From NCBI RefSeq assembly GCF_014359905.1, contig NZ_JACIYP010000024.1:1-58300 (forward strand): DNA of 58,300 nucleotides, read 5' to 3'. The notes beneath the pieces were generated by a model. The model made no database searches and was not told the DNA's origin. It saw only the letters and a program-made list of their open reading frames with translations. Shown piece by piece: positions 25,608-34,149 of this stretch (positions within the stretch are counted from its first letter, which is position 1; each line of letters begins with the position of its first letter). A program made the translations under genes and the position numbers. Origin of the DNA: Hoeflea sp. (GTDB lineage Bacteria > Pseudomonadota > Alphaproteobacteria > Rhizobiales > Rhizobiaceae).

Positions 25608-25935
25608 GGGAGAAGATCGCTTTCCGGTGTTCTCAAATCCTTGGCGGCATGACCAATTTCCCCTTATTTCCGGGCCGTGAAAATGATCTGCATCATGTTT
25701 TTCCAAGCAATTCCGGACGGCAAACCGTGCTCCGCTTCTGCACCGCGTTTGACGGGCTGTGCCGCTGCACATTCAACGGCCTGCGCAAAAGGCTTCTTGG
25801 CTATCCTTGCCGATGCGACGGCGTGACCGCGCAGGCGGTGGCTTTCGGCATGAGCAGCCGGGCCCTGGCCGACACGTGCCGCAAGGCGACGAAACCACGC
25901 CTGGATGTTTCAGGCAATCACCCGCCCCCAATGCC

Positions 25936-25966
25936 AAAAAGGCCCGGACGCCAATTGTCCGGGCCT
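25936..25966 (-). terminator. Rho-independent terminator of the iron-binding protein gene
   Basis: A 10-bp perfect stem (25940-25949 with 25957-25966) with a 7-nt loop is followed on the minus strand by TTTTT. It lies 57 nt beyond the stop of the minus-strand iron-binding protein gene. Confidence 0.88.
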
Positions 25967-26022
25967 TCTCGTCCGCCGGGAAAGCGGTCATTTCCCCGGC
26001 GGTAAGCGTGATGGAATGCGGC

Positions 26023-27054
26023 TTACTTGTAGCCGACCTCGTTGTAGATTTCCTGGGCGCGGGCCTGGTTCTTGCCGAGCTCGTTGAGGTTGAGCGTGTC
26101 GGCGGTGAATTCACCCAGGCCCTCGACCACGGACGAGGCAGCGACGCTTTCAACCACCGGGTACTCATTGTTGCCGTTGGCGAAATAGGACTGCGCGGAA
26201 TCCGAGGTGAAATACTCGAGCAGCTTGACCGCATTGTCGCGGTTGGGCGCATGTGCTGCAACGCCGGCGCCGGAGATGTTGACATGGGTGCCGTTGCCGC
26301 CCTGATCGGGAAACACGATACCGATCTTGTCGACGCCTTCGCTCAGGCCATCGACCTGGCCGGCGACACCGCGGGCGAAGTAATAGGTGTTGGCGACCGC
26401 GATGGCGCATTCGCCGGAGACGATGCCCTTGAGCTGGTCGGTGTCGCCGCCCTGCGGCTCACGCGCCAGATTGTCCTTCAATCCCTGCACCCAGGTTTTG
26501 GCCGCCTCGTCGCCATTGTTGGCGATATAGGCGCCCAGCAGCGACAGCATGTAGATGTTGGAGCCGGTGCGGGTGCAGACCATGCCCTTGTATTTCGGAT
26601 CGGCCAGCGCTGCATAGGTCTGCGGCGGCTCGCTCACCTTGTCCTTGTCGTAGAAGATCACCCTGGCGCGCTTGGAAATGCCGAACCAGTGTCCTTCGGG
26701 GTGGCGCAGGCTTTCGGGAACGCGGCTGTTGATCACGTCGGATTCGACGGCCGAGAGCAGGCCCAACTGATCGGCGCGCCACAAGCGGCCGGCGTCGGCG
26801 GTGATGAACACATCCGCGGGGCTGTTGGCGCCTTCCGCCTTCATCCGCTCGATCAGCTCTTCTTCCTTGCCTTCGATCAGGTTGATCTTGATGCCGGTGG
26901 CGTCGGTGAAATCGCTGTAAAGGCGTGCATCGGTGTCATAATGACGCGAGGAGTAGATGTTGACCTCGCCCTCGGCGTGGGCCGGCGCGGCAAGAGCGGC
27001 AAAGGCCGCGACGGAAGCGAGAAGCGCGAGAAGACGCGGGGCGGGATTGGTCAT
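26023..27054 (-). CDS. Periplasmic Fe(III)-binding protein of an ABC importer (FbpA/FutA type)
   Basis: The 343-residue protein has a signal peptide (cleavage after AHA, residue 27). The mature start EGEVNIYSSRHYDTD is typical of ferric-binding proteins. The adjacent iron-ligand tyrosines Tyr224-Tyr225 are present in ANTYYFARG. It delivers iron to an FbpB-type permease, most likely the one at 16147-17829. No ATPase gene is present nearby. ATG 27054 follows a strong GGAGG; an in-frame ATG at 27096 is upstream of it. The cluster appears split, so the partners must be co-regulated in trans. Confidence 0.93.
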   Translation of the reverse strand: MTNPAPRLLALLASVAAFAALAAPAHAEGEVNIYSSRHYDTDARLYSDFTDATGIKINLIEGKEEELIERMKAEGANSPADVFITADAGRLWRADQLGLLSAVESDVINSRVPESLRHPEGHWFGISKRARVIFYDKDKVSEPPQTYAALADPKYKGMVCTRTGSNIYMLSLLGAYIANNGDEAAKTWVQGLKDNLAREPQGGDTDQLKGIVSGECAIAVANTYYFARGVAGQVDGLSEGVDKIGIVFPDQGGNGTHVNISGAGVAAHAPNRDNAVKLLEYFTSDSAQSYFANGNNEYPVVESVAASSVVEGLGEFTADTLNLNELGKNQARAQEIYNEVGYK

Positions 27055-27239
27055 GGGGTTCCTCCAGGTGGATGCAAACTTGAATTTCGTGCTCATGTTT
27101 ATAAATCGGCGGAATTGCTGTCAACCGCGGCCGGCACAATAGATGAGTTTTCTCAGAAGGTATTTGGTGTGGCGGGCGCGGAACCCTGACCGCCGCAGCT
27201 TGCATCATCGCGGGCAAGCTGCAAATGTCGGGGCGAACA

Positions 27240-27284
27240 CCGTACCGGAACCGCCCTCGCCTGGATCCACGGGGTCCGGTACGG
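27240..27284. repeat. 10-bp inverted repeat upstream of the dehydrogenase gene
   Basis: CCGTACCGGA (27240-27249) and TCCGGTACGG (27275-27284) are perfectly complementary with a 25-nt spacer. They lie 75-120 bp before the start at 27360. Either an operator pair or a leader hairpin. Confidence 0.6.
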
Positions 27285-27359
27285 GTGATTTTCCCATCAG
27301 GCACGCACCCGCGCGCCATCTTCCGTTTCTGACGGGACGCCCTTTCTCGGAGAGAAGAC

Positions 27360-28253
27360 ATGACCCACGCACCTGAAACCATCGGCTTCGTCGGCGCCGG
27401 CCTCATGGGGCACGGCATGGCCAGGAACATCGTCAAAAAGGGGTACTCCCTGACGGTGATCGCCCATCGCAACCGCGCCCCCATCGAGGATCTGGTGCAG
27501 CGTGGCGCGATCGAGGCACAGTCGATGCAGGACCTGGCAGGCGCCTGTTCCGTGATCTTCCTGTGCCTGACCGGATCGCCCCAGGTCGAGGCCGCAGTCG
27601 CCGCGCTGAAACCTGGCCTCAAGAAGGGCAGCGTCATCATCGATTGCTCGACCAGCGAACCCACCGTCACCGCACGGCTCGCGAGCGAGCTCGCCGAAAT
27701 CGGCGTCGATTTCGCCGATGCGCCCTTGAGCCGGACGCCGAAGGAGGCATGGGAGGGCACGCTCGATTGCATGGTCGGCGCCAGGGATGAGGTCTTTGCC
27801 CGCATTGAGCCGTTGATCGCCACCTGGGCCGCCAAGATCATCCATGTCGGCGGCATTGGTGACGGCCACAAGATGAAGCTGCTCAACAATTTCATATCGC
27901 TCGGCTATGCCGCGCTCTATTCTGAGGCGCTGGCCCTGTCGCGCAAGGTCGGCATTCCGGTCACGGAATTCGACAAGGTGATCCGCGGCGGCCGGATGGA
28001 TTGCGGCTTCTACCAGACCTTCATGGGCTACGCGCTGGAGGGCAACCGCGAGGCCCATAAATTCACCCTCGGCAACGCCTACAAGGACATGCGCTATGTA
28101 GAATCGATGGCCAACGCCGCAACCGTGACCACCACCATGTCGAGCGCCGTCAAGAACGCCTTCGCCCTCGCGGTCAACACCGGCGGCAGCGGCTCGGAGG
28201 ATTACGTCCCGCATTTGTCGGACTTCATCGCCAGGGCAAACGGGATCGAGTGA
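27360..28253 (+). CDS. NAD(P)-dependent beta-hydroxyacid dehydrogenase (3-HIBADH family)
   Basis: The 297-residue oxidoreductase has a Rossmann start IGFVGAGLMGHGMA, the substrate-side DCSTSEP block and catalytic Lys173 in KMKLLNN. The family oxidises 3-hydroxy acids such as 3-hydroxyisobutyrate, tartronate semialdehyde or 6-phosphogluconate. The usual GG after DAPxS is replaced (DAPLSRTPKEAWEGTL), so the substrate may differ from the common ones. An excellent RBS (GGAGAGAAGAC) sets ATG 27360. It is monocistronic. Confidence 0.9.
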   Translation: MTHAPETIGFVGAGLMGHGMARNIVKKGYSLTVIAHRNRAPIEDLVQRGAIEAQSMQDLAGACSVIFLCLTGSPQVEAAVAALKPGLKKGSVIIDCSTSEPTVTARLASELAEIGVDFADAPLSRTPKEAWEGTLDCMVGARDEVFARIEPLIATWAAKIIHVGGIGDGHKMKLLNNFISLGYAALYSEALALSRKVGIPVTEFDKVIRGGRMDCGFYQTFMGYALEGNREAHKFTLGNAYKDMRYVESMANAATVTTTMSSAVKNAFALAVNTGGSGSEDYVPHLSDFIARANGIE

Positions 28254-28431
28254 CTTTCCGGGCGGTCGCTCAAGCCGCCGAAGGCACCTGCGTGTGTAAG
28301 CAAGGCATTGTTTACGAATGTCTTTTATCATGCGCGCAGAAGCTCGATCTTGCCAGCCCCGAAACGACCAGCATTCTGCATCGGCTTGATCAGGTTGGAC
28401 GCGGTTCAAGGACGTCTAACAGGACATTTCA

Positions 28432-29646
28432 ATGCGCTTTCTTGCCATATTGAACCCGTTCACGATTGTCGGCCGCGAGATCGCATCGGAGCGGCAGATC
28501 GAGGCAACGATTCGCGAACTCTACAGCCGCAAGCCCCATGTCCTTGCCACTCTCGGGATCGGACTGGCTGGCCTGAGCGCCGGCTTGTCTGGAGCTGTGT
28601 GGGCCGGTGTTCTGGCCACACTCGTTGCTGTGGCCTGCCTGTGCTTCCGGATCGTCATTGAACAGCTCTTCCTCGCACGCAGCTCGGGCGCACTCGATCC
28701 CAAATGGATCCGTCTTTTTGTGTTCGGGTCGTTGCTGTCAGGCCTCGGATTTGGCTTGTCCGCCGCGATACTGCTTTATGACACGTCCGCAGCCACACAG
28801 ACGATCACGATAGCGGTTGCCTGCGCGATTGTTCAGGGTGTTGCCGGCAGGGCCTATATGATGCCGGGCACGGCCTTCATCAACATCGCGCTGGTCATTG
28901 GCCAGTTGAGCATCGCAGCCTTCGCTGGCGGCAACTACATCTTTGCTCCCGCCGGTCTTCTGTATATCGCATTTCTGACGTCCTTCATCGTGCAGATGGT
29001 CAACAACCGGATGTGCCAGTTGCGCGCCGAACGCACGGCCGACCGGCTGTTTCAGGAGATCACCGAAAAGAACGAACTGCTGCGGATTGCCAACGAAACC
29101 CTTGCCACCAAGGCCTTTGAGGATCCGCTGACGGGCCTCGCGAACCGGCGCAAGCTTGACCTGGCCTTCGCAGAGACCCTCGCCTCGGCTCAGCAAAACG
29201 GCTCCGCACTTTCCCTGATGATGATCGACGTCGATCACTTCAAACCCTTCAACGACACCTATGGACATCAGTCCGGAGACGAGTGCCTGCAATTGCTCTC
29301 GAGGGCGATCAGCGCAACCGTCTCGGGCGAGGGCAGTCTTGTTGCCCGATATGGCGGCGAGGAATTCGTGGTGATCCTGCCGGGCGAGAACCAGGGCGGC
29401 GCCCTGGCTTTGGCCGAGCGCATCCGCATGGCGGTCCGGCTGACTGCGCTCGACGCCCTGCCCAACTCTCCACCCCGCCAGACCGTCAGCATCGGCCTGG
29501 TCTCCTGCCAGCCCGGTTCCGAAACGACCGCGGAAGAGATTTTCGCATCGGCAGACGCAGCCCTCTATGAAGCCAAGAAGCAGGGTAGGAACCGCGTCTG
29601 TGTCAATGCGCCAGCGTGCCGGGAACAGGTGAAGGCCCTGCCCTGA
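28432..29646 (+). CDS. Membrane-bound diguanylate cyclase (GGDEF)
   Basis: The 404-residue protein has an N-terminal membrane domain of about five or six helices (residues 35-200). A short coiled coil (TADRLFQEITEKNELLRIANETL) and a GGDEF domain (about 225-390) follow. The active-site motif is GGEEF near residue 308, so c-di-GMP synthesis is expected. No RxxD inhibitory site precedes it (SLVARYGGEEF), so product inhibition is probably absent. The membrane module does not match a named sensor domain I recognise. The ATG follows AGGA. Confidence 0.92.
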   Translation: MRFLAILNPFTIVGREIASERQIEATIRELYSRKPHVLATLGIGLAGLSAGLSGAVWAGVLATLVAVACLCFRIVIEQLFLARSSGALDPKWIRLFVFGSLLSGLGFGLSAAILLYDTSAATQTITIAVACAIVQGVAGRAYMMPGTAFINIALVIGQLSIAAFAGGNYIFAPAGLLYIAFLTSFIVQMVNNRMCQLRAERTADRLFQEITEKNELLRIANETLATKAFEDPLTGLANRRKLDLAFAETLASAQQNGSALSLMMIDVDHFKPFNDTYGHQSGDECLQLLSRAISATVSGEGSLVARYGGEEFVVILPGENQGGALALAERIRMAVRLTALDALPNSPPRQTVSIGLVSCQPGSETTAEEIFASADAALYEAKKQGRNRVCVNAPACREQVKALP

Positions 29647-30302
29647 ACCAGCTGTGTGAGCGGCATCCCGTTGGCCGGCCTTTCAGCCATCGCAACGCCA
29701 GGCTTTGCAGCGTTCAGGGTACCTGGGCCGCGCCAAGCGGCCGAACCGGGATTCACCGAAAATCGAGCTCTGAACGCATCCCGCGATCAGCTGGAATCGT
29801 TTGACCGCGCATAGATGCCCTGGAAACAAAGAGATAAAGCGACCTTTGTGCGTCCGATTGGACCCACTGCGCTCTGGCGGCCTGCGCGCCACAACCGGTT
29901 GCATGCGGCGACACATACCGCTGACCAACTCAGGGTCTGGCACCGCATGCCTTTGAACACATCGGCCAGGCTATCGATTTTTGATGGATTGCGGGGATGA
30001 TTGCGAACTTGCACGCCGCGACGGCTTCTTTCTCTTGCTGTTCGACGTGGCGACCGGGAGAAATGTTGTGGCTCATCACATTCGACAATCTTCGCACCGC
30101 TGAAAACATTGAACTTTTGTCAGGCTGCCGTCAGCAAGGTCAAACTCCGTCGTCACATTCGTGGCTCCTGCGGCACTGTTTCCTCACATTCGATAATCCT
30201 GGCAATTCAGCAAGCAGTTGCCACTTCCTAAGTGGGTTGCGGCCGACGAAGTCCAGTATGACAATTGAAGGAGAAGAGCTGAGACACTCGACGGAGGATG
30301 AC
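29647..30302. other. Gene-poor, A/T-richer stretch
   Basis: No supported gene, RNA or strong hairpin is seen over about 650 bases. Open frames here lack RBS and look unlike proteins. The base composition is plainly richer in A and T than the flanking genes. Two loosely similar words beginning TCACATTCGA occur near 30077 and 30184. Confidence 0.5.
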
Positions 30303-30584
30303 ATGACGACCATGGATTTCGCACCACTACTGGAATCGATGCATGACAATCTTGATCGGGGTGCATTTCCTGAACTGGGGTTTCAGCTCGATTTTTACAG
30401 GCCGATCGCGCTGAAGTCCGGCGATGCTGGGGTCGTTGACACGTTTGATAGATACAAGCGGCAGGCGGATGCTGGTCTCGAACACGAGAGGGTTCACGGA
30501 CGATGGTCGTTGCTGAAACACGACCATCCCGTAACGTTAAGGCTGAAGGCGCGCGGCTACTACAGTGACTTAAAAGCCGCCTAG
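30303..30584 (+). CDS. Hypothetical small protein, 93 aa
   Basis: This is a soluble protein (TTMDFAPLLESMHDNL ... DTFDRYKRQADAGLEHE ... WSLLKHDHPVTLRLKARGYY). GGAGG stands 5 nt before ATG 30303, which decides against the longer frame from 29997. No family is recognised. It is followed 20 nt later by a second small gene on the same strand, so they form a pair next to a tRNA in an A/T-richer segment, which suggests acquired DNA. Confidence 0.55.
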   Translation: MTTMDFAPLLESMHDNLDRGAFPELGFQLDFYRPIALKSGDAGVVDTFDRYKRQADAGLEHERVHGRWSLLKHDHPVTLRLKARGYYSDLKAA

Positions 30585-30604
30585 TATCTCGGGGATTTAC
30601 ACAC

Positions 30605-30895
30605 ATGAGTAACAATTGTCCGAGTGATGACGATCCGTGGCTTTCTGAAAGACAGAACGAAAAGCTAAGGCGAAGTCTCCTTGAACTTCTCAACATTGCC
30701 GCGAGCAAAGCACGGTTCCCGCTTCCAACCGAATTCATCAGCTGGCTCGCGCGACATGACGATATCGATGTGGTTTTAAATGCATCTCTTGAAATGCAAG
30801 AACACCCAGACTTCACGAGTTTTCTGAAGTCGCTAGCACTAGAATGGTCTATAGCGCCAGAAATTTCTGCCCTTAGCCAGCTCAAGTCCTCGTAA
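30605..30895 (+). CDS. Hypothetical small protein, 96 aa
   Basis: This is a soluble, mostly helical, acidic protein (DDDPWLSERQNEKLRRSLLELLNIAASKARF ... FISWLARHDDIDVVLNASLEMQ). The codon use is less GC-rich than the core genes of the window. It is probably co-transcribed with the 93-aa gene. The hairpin at 30902-30948 directly follows the stop. Function unknown; toxin-antitoxin or island cargo are possible but unsupported. Confidence 0.6.
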   Translation: MSNNCPSDDDPWLSERQNEKLRRSLLELLNIAASKARFPLPTEFISWLARHDDIDVVLNASLEMQEHPDFTSFLKSLALEWSIAPEISALSQLKSS

Positions 30896-30901
30896 TCGTC
30901 A

Positions 30902-30948
30902 TTTCGTCAATAAAAACAACGCCCTCTAGGGCGATCCGATTGACGAAA
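30902..30948. terminator. Nested double hairpin between small gene and tRNA
   Basis: The outer stem TTTCGTCAAT/ATTGACGAAA (30902-30911 with 30939-30948) encloses an inner stem CGCCCT/AGGGCG (30920-30925 with 30928-30933). On the minus strand the inner stem is followed by TTGTTTTTATT, as expected for termination downstream of the tRNA. It also closes the plus-strand pair. Confidence 0.7.
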
Positions 30949-30979
30949 AAATCATCGAGTCTGACGAACTTGAAATGTT

Positions 30980-31054
30980 TGGTGGGCCCGGCAGGATTCG
31001 AACCTGCAACCAAGCGGTTATGAGCCGCCGGCTCTACCATTGAGCTACAGGCCC
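30980..31054 (-). tRNA. tRNA with anticodon CAT, probably tRNA-Ile2 (lysidine type)
   Basis: This is a 75-nt cloverleaf on the minus strand with encoded CCA. The acceptor stem GGGCCTG pairs with CGGGCCC. The anticodon loop is CTCATAA and the T arm has GGTTCGAATCC. CAT could mean Met or Ile2. The GGGCCTGTAGCTCAATGG start and the GCTTGGTTGC variable/T region match the tRNA-Ile(CAU) pattern of rhizobia and of E. coli ileX rather than initiator or elongator Met. The C34 would need lysidine modification by TilS. Confidence 0.88.
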
Positions 31055-31457
31055 GGAGTTCCATGAGCGCGGCTGCCGCCGCCTGCATGCCGCAGCCTGG
31101 ACGCTGCGGGCGAGACCCCCGGCCGGACGCAAGGGTCCGGACGCAGGCGGTTTAGACCAAAACGAAAGCCATCACAAGAGTTTGGCGCGGCGTCTGCGCA
31201 ATCGTCCCTGCATGGGGGCTTGCGGCGGCAGTGGCGGGATGACAAGCCGCTTGGCGCGGCAAGACGGAGGCCTTGCCGCGCCATGAAACAAGGCGTCGCC
31301 ACGGGCAAGCCGCGGCGGCCATGAATGCGCTGGCCAAAAGAGCGGAGGCCAAGAGTGCGGCGCGGCGTTGAACGGACTGCCCGCCGCCGCAATGCGTCCA
31401 CATTCCCCCGCCAGACAGGGCGTGACGGGACATATCGGATAACATCGGAGATTTTTC
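31055..31457. other. Intergenic region upstream of the SIMPL gene
   Basis: About 400 bases hold the promoter of the tRNA (minus) and of the SIMPL gene (plus). Short GC-rich hairpins occur (for example around 31105-31145), but no gene or recognised element. Confidence 0.5.
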
Positions 31458-32216
31458 ATGACATCACCTTTCCCCACACGCCGCCGGATGGTTCTTGCCG
31501 GCGCGCTCGCCGCCGCCATGCTCACCGCATGTGCGCCCGCAAGCGCCGAAGACGCCAAGGCTCCCGAACCCGGCATCATTTCGGTTTCCGGCGAGGGCGT
31601 CGCCGCGATCGCGCCCGACATGGCGGTGGTCTCGCTCACCGTGCTGCGCGAAGCGGAGACGGCGCGCGCGGCGCTGGACGCCAACAACGAGGCGATGGCC
31701 GCGGTGCTGGCGGCGATGAAGGAGGAAGGCATCGCCGAGCGCGACCTGCAGACCGGCGCCTTTTCGATCCAGCCGCGCTGGGTCTATCCGCAGAACCAGA
31801 ACGGCACCACCGAACAGCCCAGGATCACCGGCTACAGCGTCAACAACACGCTCAGCGTGCGCATTCGCGACCTGAGCCGGCTTGGCGCCATTCTGGACAG
31901 CTCGGTCAGCCTCGGCGTCAACCAGGGCGGCGATGTGATCTTCACCAATGACGACCAGGACACGATCCGCGAGACCGCCCGGTTGGACGCCATCGCCAAG
32001 GCGAAGGCCAAGGCGGAAGCGATGGTCGAGGCGCTCGGCGTGTCGCTCGGCCGCATCACCCAGATCTCGGAGAATGCCTACGCGGCGCCGCCGATGCCGA
32101 TGATGCGCGCCGAAATGGCGATGGCGGCACAAAAGGCGGATAGTGCGGTGCCGGTGGCGTCCGGCGAGAATGAATACCGCGTCACCGTCAGCGTCAGCTG
32201 GGAAATCATGCAGTAG
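31458..32216 (+). CDS. SIMPL domain (DUF541) secreted protein
   Basis: The 252-residue protein has an N-terminal export signal with RRR before the hydrophobic stretch. It has either a lipobox LTAC (Cys25) or an ASA cleavage site. The SIMPL domain follows: ISVSGEGVAAIAPDMAVVSLTV, a central ITGYSVNNTLSVRIRDL, KAKAKAEAMVEALGVSLGRI and the terminal strand YRVTVSVSWEI. Members such as BP26 of Brucella form periplasmic or outer-surface oligomers; the role is unclear (stress, envelope). A strong terminator follows. Confidence 0.9.
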   Translation: MTSPFPTRRRMVLAGALAAAMLTACAPASAEDAKAPEPGIISVSGEGVAAIAPDMAVVSLTVLREAETARAALDANNEAMAAVLAAMKEEGIAERDLQTGAFSIQPRWVYPQNQNGTTEQPRITGYSVNNTLSVRIRDLSRLGAILDSSVSLGVNQGGDVIFTNDDQDTIRETARLDAIAKAKAKAEAMVEALGVSLGRITQISENAYAAPPMPMMRAEMAMAAQKADSAVPVASGENEYRVTVSVSWEIMQ

Positions 32217-32246
32217 GCTCTGCGGCCTGCAGGTTGAAAACATGAC

Positions 32247-32275
32247 AAACCCCGGGAAAGCACTTCCCGGGGTTT
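32247..32275. terminator. Bidirectional Rho-independent terminator
   Basis: A 12-bp perfect stem AAACCCCGGGAA/TTCCCGGGGTTT (32247-32258 with 32264-32275) with a 5-nt loop lies between convergent SIMPL and Gly/Arg-rich genes. Confidence 0.9.
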
Positions 32276-32298
32276 GCTTATGCAGGGACTGGGCCGGA

Positions 32299-32727
32299 TT
32301 AGCGGCGGAAGCCGATCACCGGGCAATGGCGCTCATTGGCGAAGATCACGCGGGTCGGGCGGTGATGCCGGAAGCCCTCCACCACGACCCGGCGCGGGCC
32401 GCCGCGGACAATTTCAGCGCGGCGAACACCCATGTCGCGGGCCTTGCGGACGGCCTGGTGCGGTTCGCAGAAGCTGCGGCCGCGGTCCCAGCCGTGACCC
32501 CGGTCCCGGCCATGGCCGCGGCCACGGTCCCAACCGCCGCGATCACGGCCGCGGCCCCGGTCCCAGCCGCCGCGGCGGTCATTGTCGCGGACAACGACGA
32601 CGCCGCCGGGTCCGCCGATCGACAGTTCAAAGCCGATGCCGCCGGCAGTCGCGGCGGGTGCGGAAGCGGCGAGGCCGGCCGCGGCAACGACGAGGGCGGC
32701 GAGGGCATTGCGGATGAAAGCGGTCAT
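32299..32727 (-). CDS. Secreted Gly/Arg/Asp-rich repeat protein, 142 aa
   Basis: The signal peptide cleaves near ATAGG (residue 28). A central low-complexity block is built on WDRGRGRDRGG units, and a compact C-terminal part (SFCEPHQAVRKARDMGVRRAEIVRGG) has two Cys. The C-terminal region resembles small exported rhizobial proteins of unknown function. AGGAG precedes ATG 32727. The basic repeat could bind polyanions outside the cell; inference only. Confidence 0.7.
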   Translation of the reverse strand: MTAFIRNALAALVVAAAGLAASAPAATAGGIGFELSIGGPGGVVVVRDNDRRGGWDRGRGRDRGGWDRGRGHGRDRGHGWDRGRSFCEPHQAVRKARDMGVRRAEIVRGGPRRVVVEGFRHHRPTRVIFANERHCPVIGFRR

Positions 32728-33033
32728 GACTGTTCTCCTGGTATGGCGGCTGTGGCGCCTTGAGGGGGTGTTGCGGATTTCGATGTCCTGTCTCAACCGG
32801 TTGTCCCGATCGATTGACCCCACACTAGTCCGGCCTGCCTGAACCGAAATGGAACCGGCCGTTCATCCTGCGTTCAGCCGGCAAAAGCAGGCCGTCCCGC
32901 GATCTTCAGGTGAGATCCCGCCCCTTCCCTGCGCGCACAGACAGGCTGCGCTGCGGCAACGCGACAGCGTTTCGGCTCACCGGGTCTGGCCTTGAATGGG
33001 TCGCGGCAGGGCTTGGCGGCCAGCCAGCTGGCG

Positions 33034-34050
33034 TCAGAAGCCGGCCGGTACCAGGAGCAGGATGTCGAGATCGCGATCGGGATAGAAATCGGTCTTTTTC
33101 ATCTCGAAGGTCGTCGGTCCCGTCTTGGTGACGCCTTCGCCGCAGAAGCTGACCACATTCCTGGGATCGCCCTTGTCGACAGTCAGCGTGAACGTGCCGA
33201 TCGGCCCGGCCCAGTTGTTGCCGGTCATCAGGATGTAGGAAATCCAGTTCTCGACATAGAGCGGCTTTCCGGTCTCCATCGCCGCCTTGCGGCTTTTCTG
33301 GGCGATCCGCACCATCGCGTCGTCAAGGCAGTATCGCTTCTTGTACTCGGCAAAACGCTCGCCGCGCGGCTCGCCGTTCTCATCGAGATAGGTCACATCG
33401 ACCGTGCCGCCGACACTGGTGGTGTAGCTGTGCCTGACGCTCACCTCGCTGTTGGCCGGATAGACGGTTTTCCACCAGTAGACCGATTTCAGCGTCCACA
33501 GCGGCAGGAGATGATCCTTCATGCCGCTGCCGTCGTCCCATTGCTCGACGCCTATGAGGCCAAGCCCCTTGAACCGTTCGATCGCCTCAGGACCGAGCCT
33601 GGACAGCGCCGCACCGGTCGCCTCCCCGCCCGGCATCAGCGGGATGGTTTCAGCCGCCAGCTCCGCGGTCAGATCGACATCGTGGACAAGTGCCTGCTGC
33701 TGCAGCTCCGCCCTGATCGGTCTTCCATCCTGGCTCGCCTCGAAGCCCAGGAAATTGTCCCCCGCATCGGGGTCAAAGGCGATCATCTGGTCGTATCCGC
33801 CTTCAACGTCGGGAACCGGGAACGCAACCAGCGCCTCGACGTCGGTGTCGGTATTGTTGCGGAACCGGTACTCCACCCGAACCTCGGTCGGCGAAATATG
33901 GAGCTTTTCCTCCACCATGGAGATCGCGTCGGTCTGGACGAAAACCAGACCGCCGGTCTTCAGTTCGGCGGTGGTGTCGTTGGCCCTTGCCGCTTGCGCC
34001 GCCGAAAACAGCATCACGATTGCGATTGCGGCGCACCTGATCGATGCCAT
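33034..34050 (-). CDS. DUF4424 exported protein
   Basis: The 338-residue periplasmic protein has a signal peptide (cleavage near ARA, residue 22). The mature start NDTTAELKTGGLVFVQTDAISMVEEKLHISPTEVRVEY is characteristic of DUF4424. Later blocks VYWWKTVYPANSEVSVRHSY and TFTLTVDKGDPRNVVSFC also fit. The function of the family is unknown. GGAGG precedes ATG 34050. The 306 bases between it and the Gly/Arg-rich gene hold no gene. Confidence 0.88.
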   Translation of the reverse strand: MASIRCAAIAIVMLFSAAQAARANDTTAELKTGGLVFVQTDAISMVEEKLHISPTEVRVEYRFRNNTDTDVEALVAFPVPDVEGGYDQMIAFDPDAGDNFLGFEASQDGRPIRAELQQQALVHDVDLTAELAAETIPLMPGGEATGAALSRLGPEAIERFKGLGLIGVEQWDDGSGMKDHLLPLWTLKSVYWWKTVYPANSEVSVRHSYTTSVGGTVDVTYLDENGEPRGERFAEYKKRYCLDDAMVRIAQKSRKAAMETGKPLYVENWISYILMTGNNWAGPIGTFTLTVDKGDPRNVVSFCGEGVTKTGPTTFEMKKTDFYPDRDLDILLLVPAGF

Positions 34051-34149
34051 GACAGATCCTCCCCGATTGCGGTGGGCAAAGATAATCGGCCACCGCACCG
34101 TTTCACAACAGAATTCGCGCGCTTCGGCGTGCATCGTGCAGCGCGCGCC

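Noticed and set aside
29997..30584. Long version (195 aa) of the 93-residue small protein
   Set aside because: The first 102 codons have no RBS and non-protein-like composition, whereas GGAGG stands directly before ATG 30303.
30980..31005. tRNA 3' end as an integrase attachment site
   Set aside because: No second copy of the tRNA 3' sequence and no integrase gene were found in the window. Only position and composition hint at an island, so no att site is annotated.
32851..32873. A second EcfG-like promoter GGAAC...CGTT on the plus strand
   Set aside because: The spacer is 15 bases, shorter than the 16-17 consensus, and no plus-strand gene follows.
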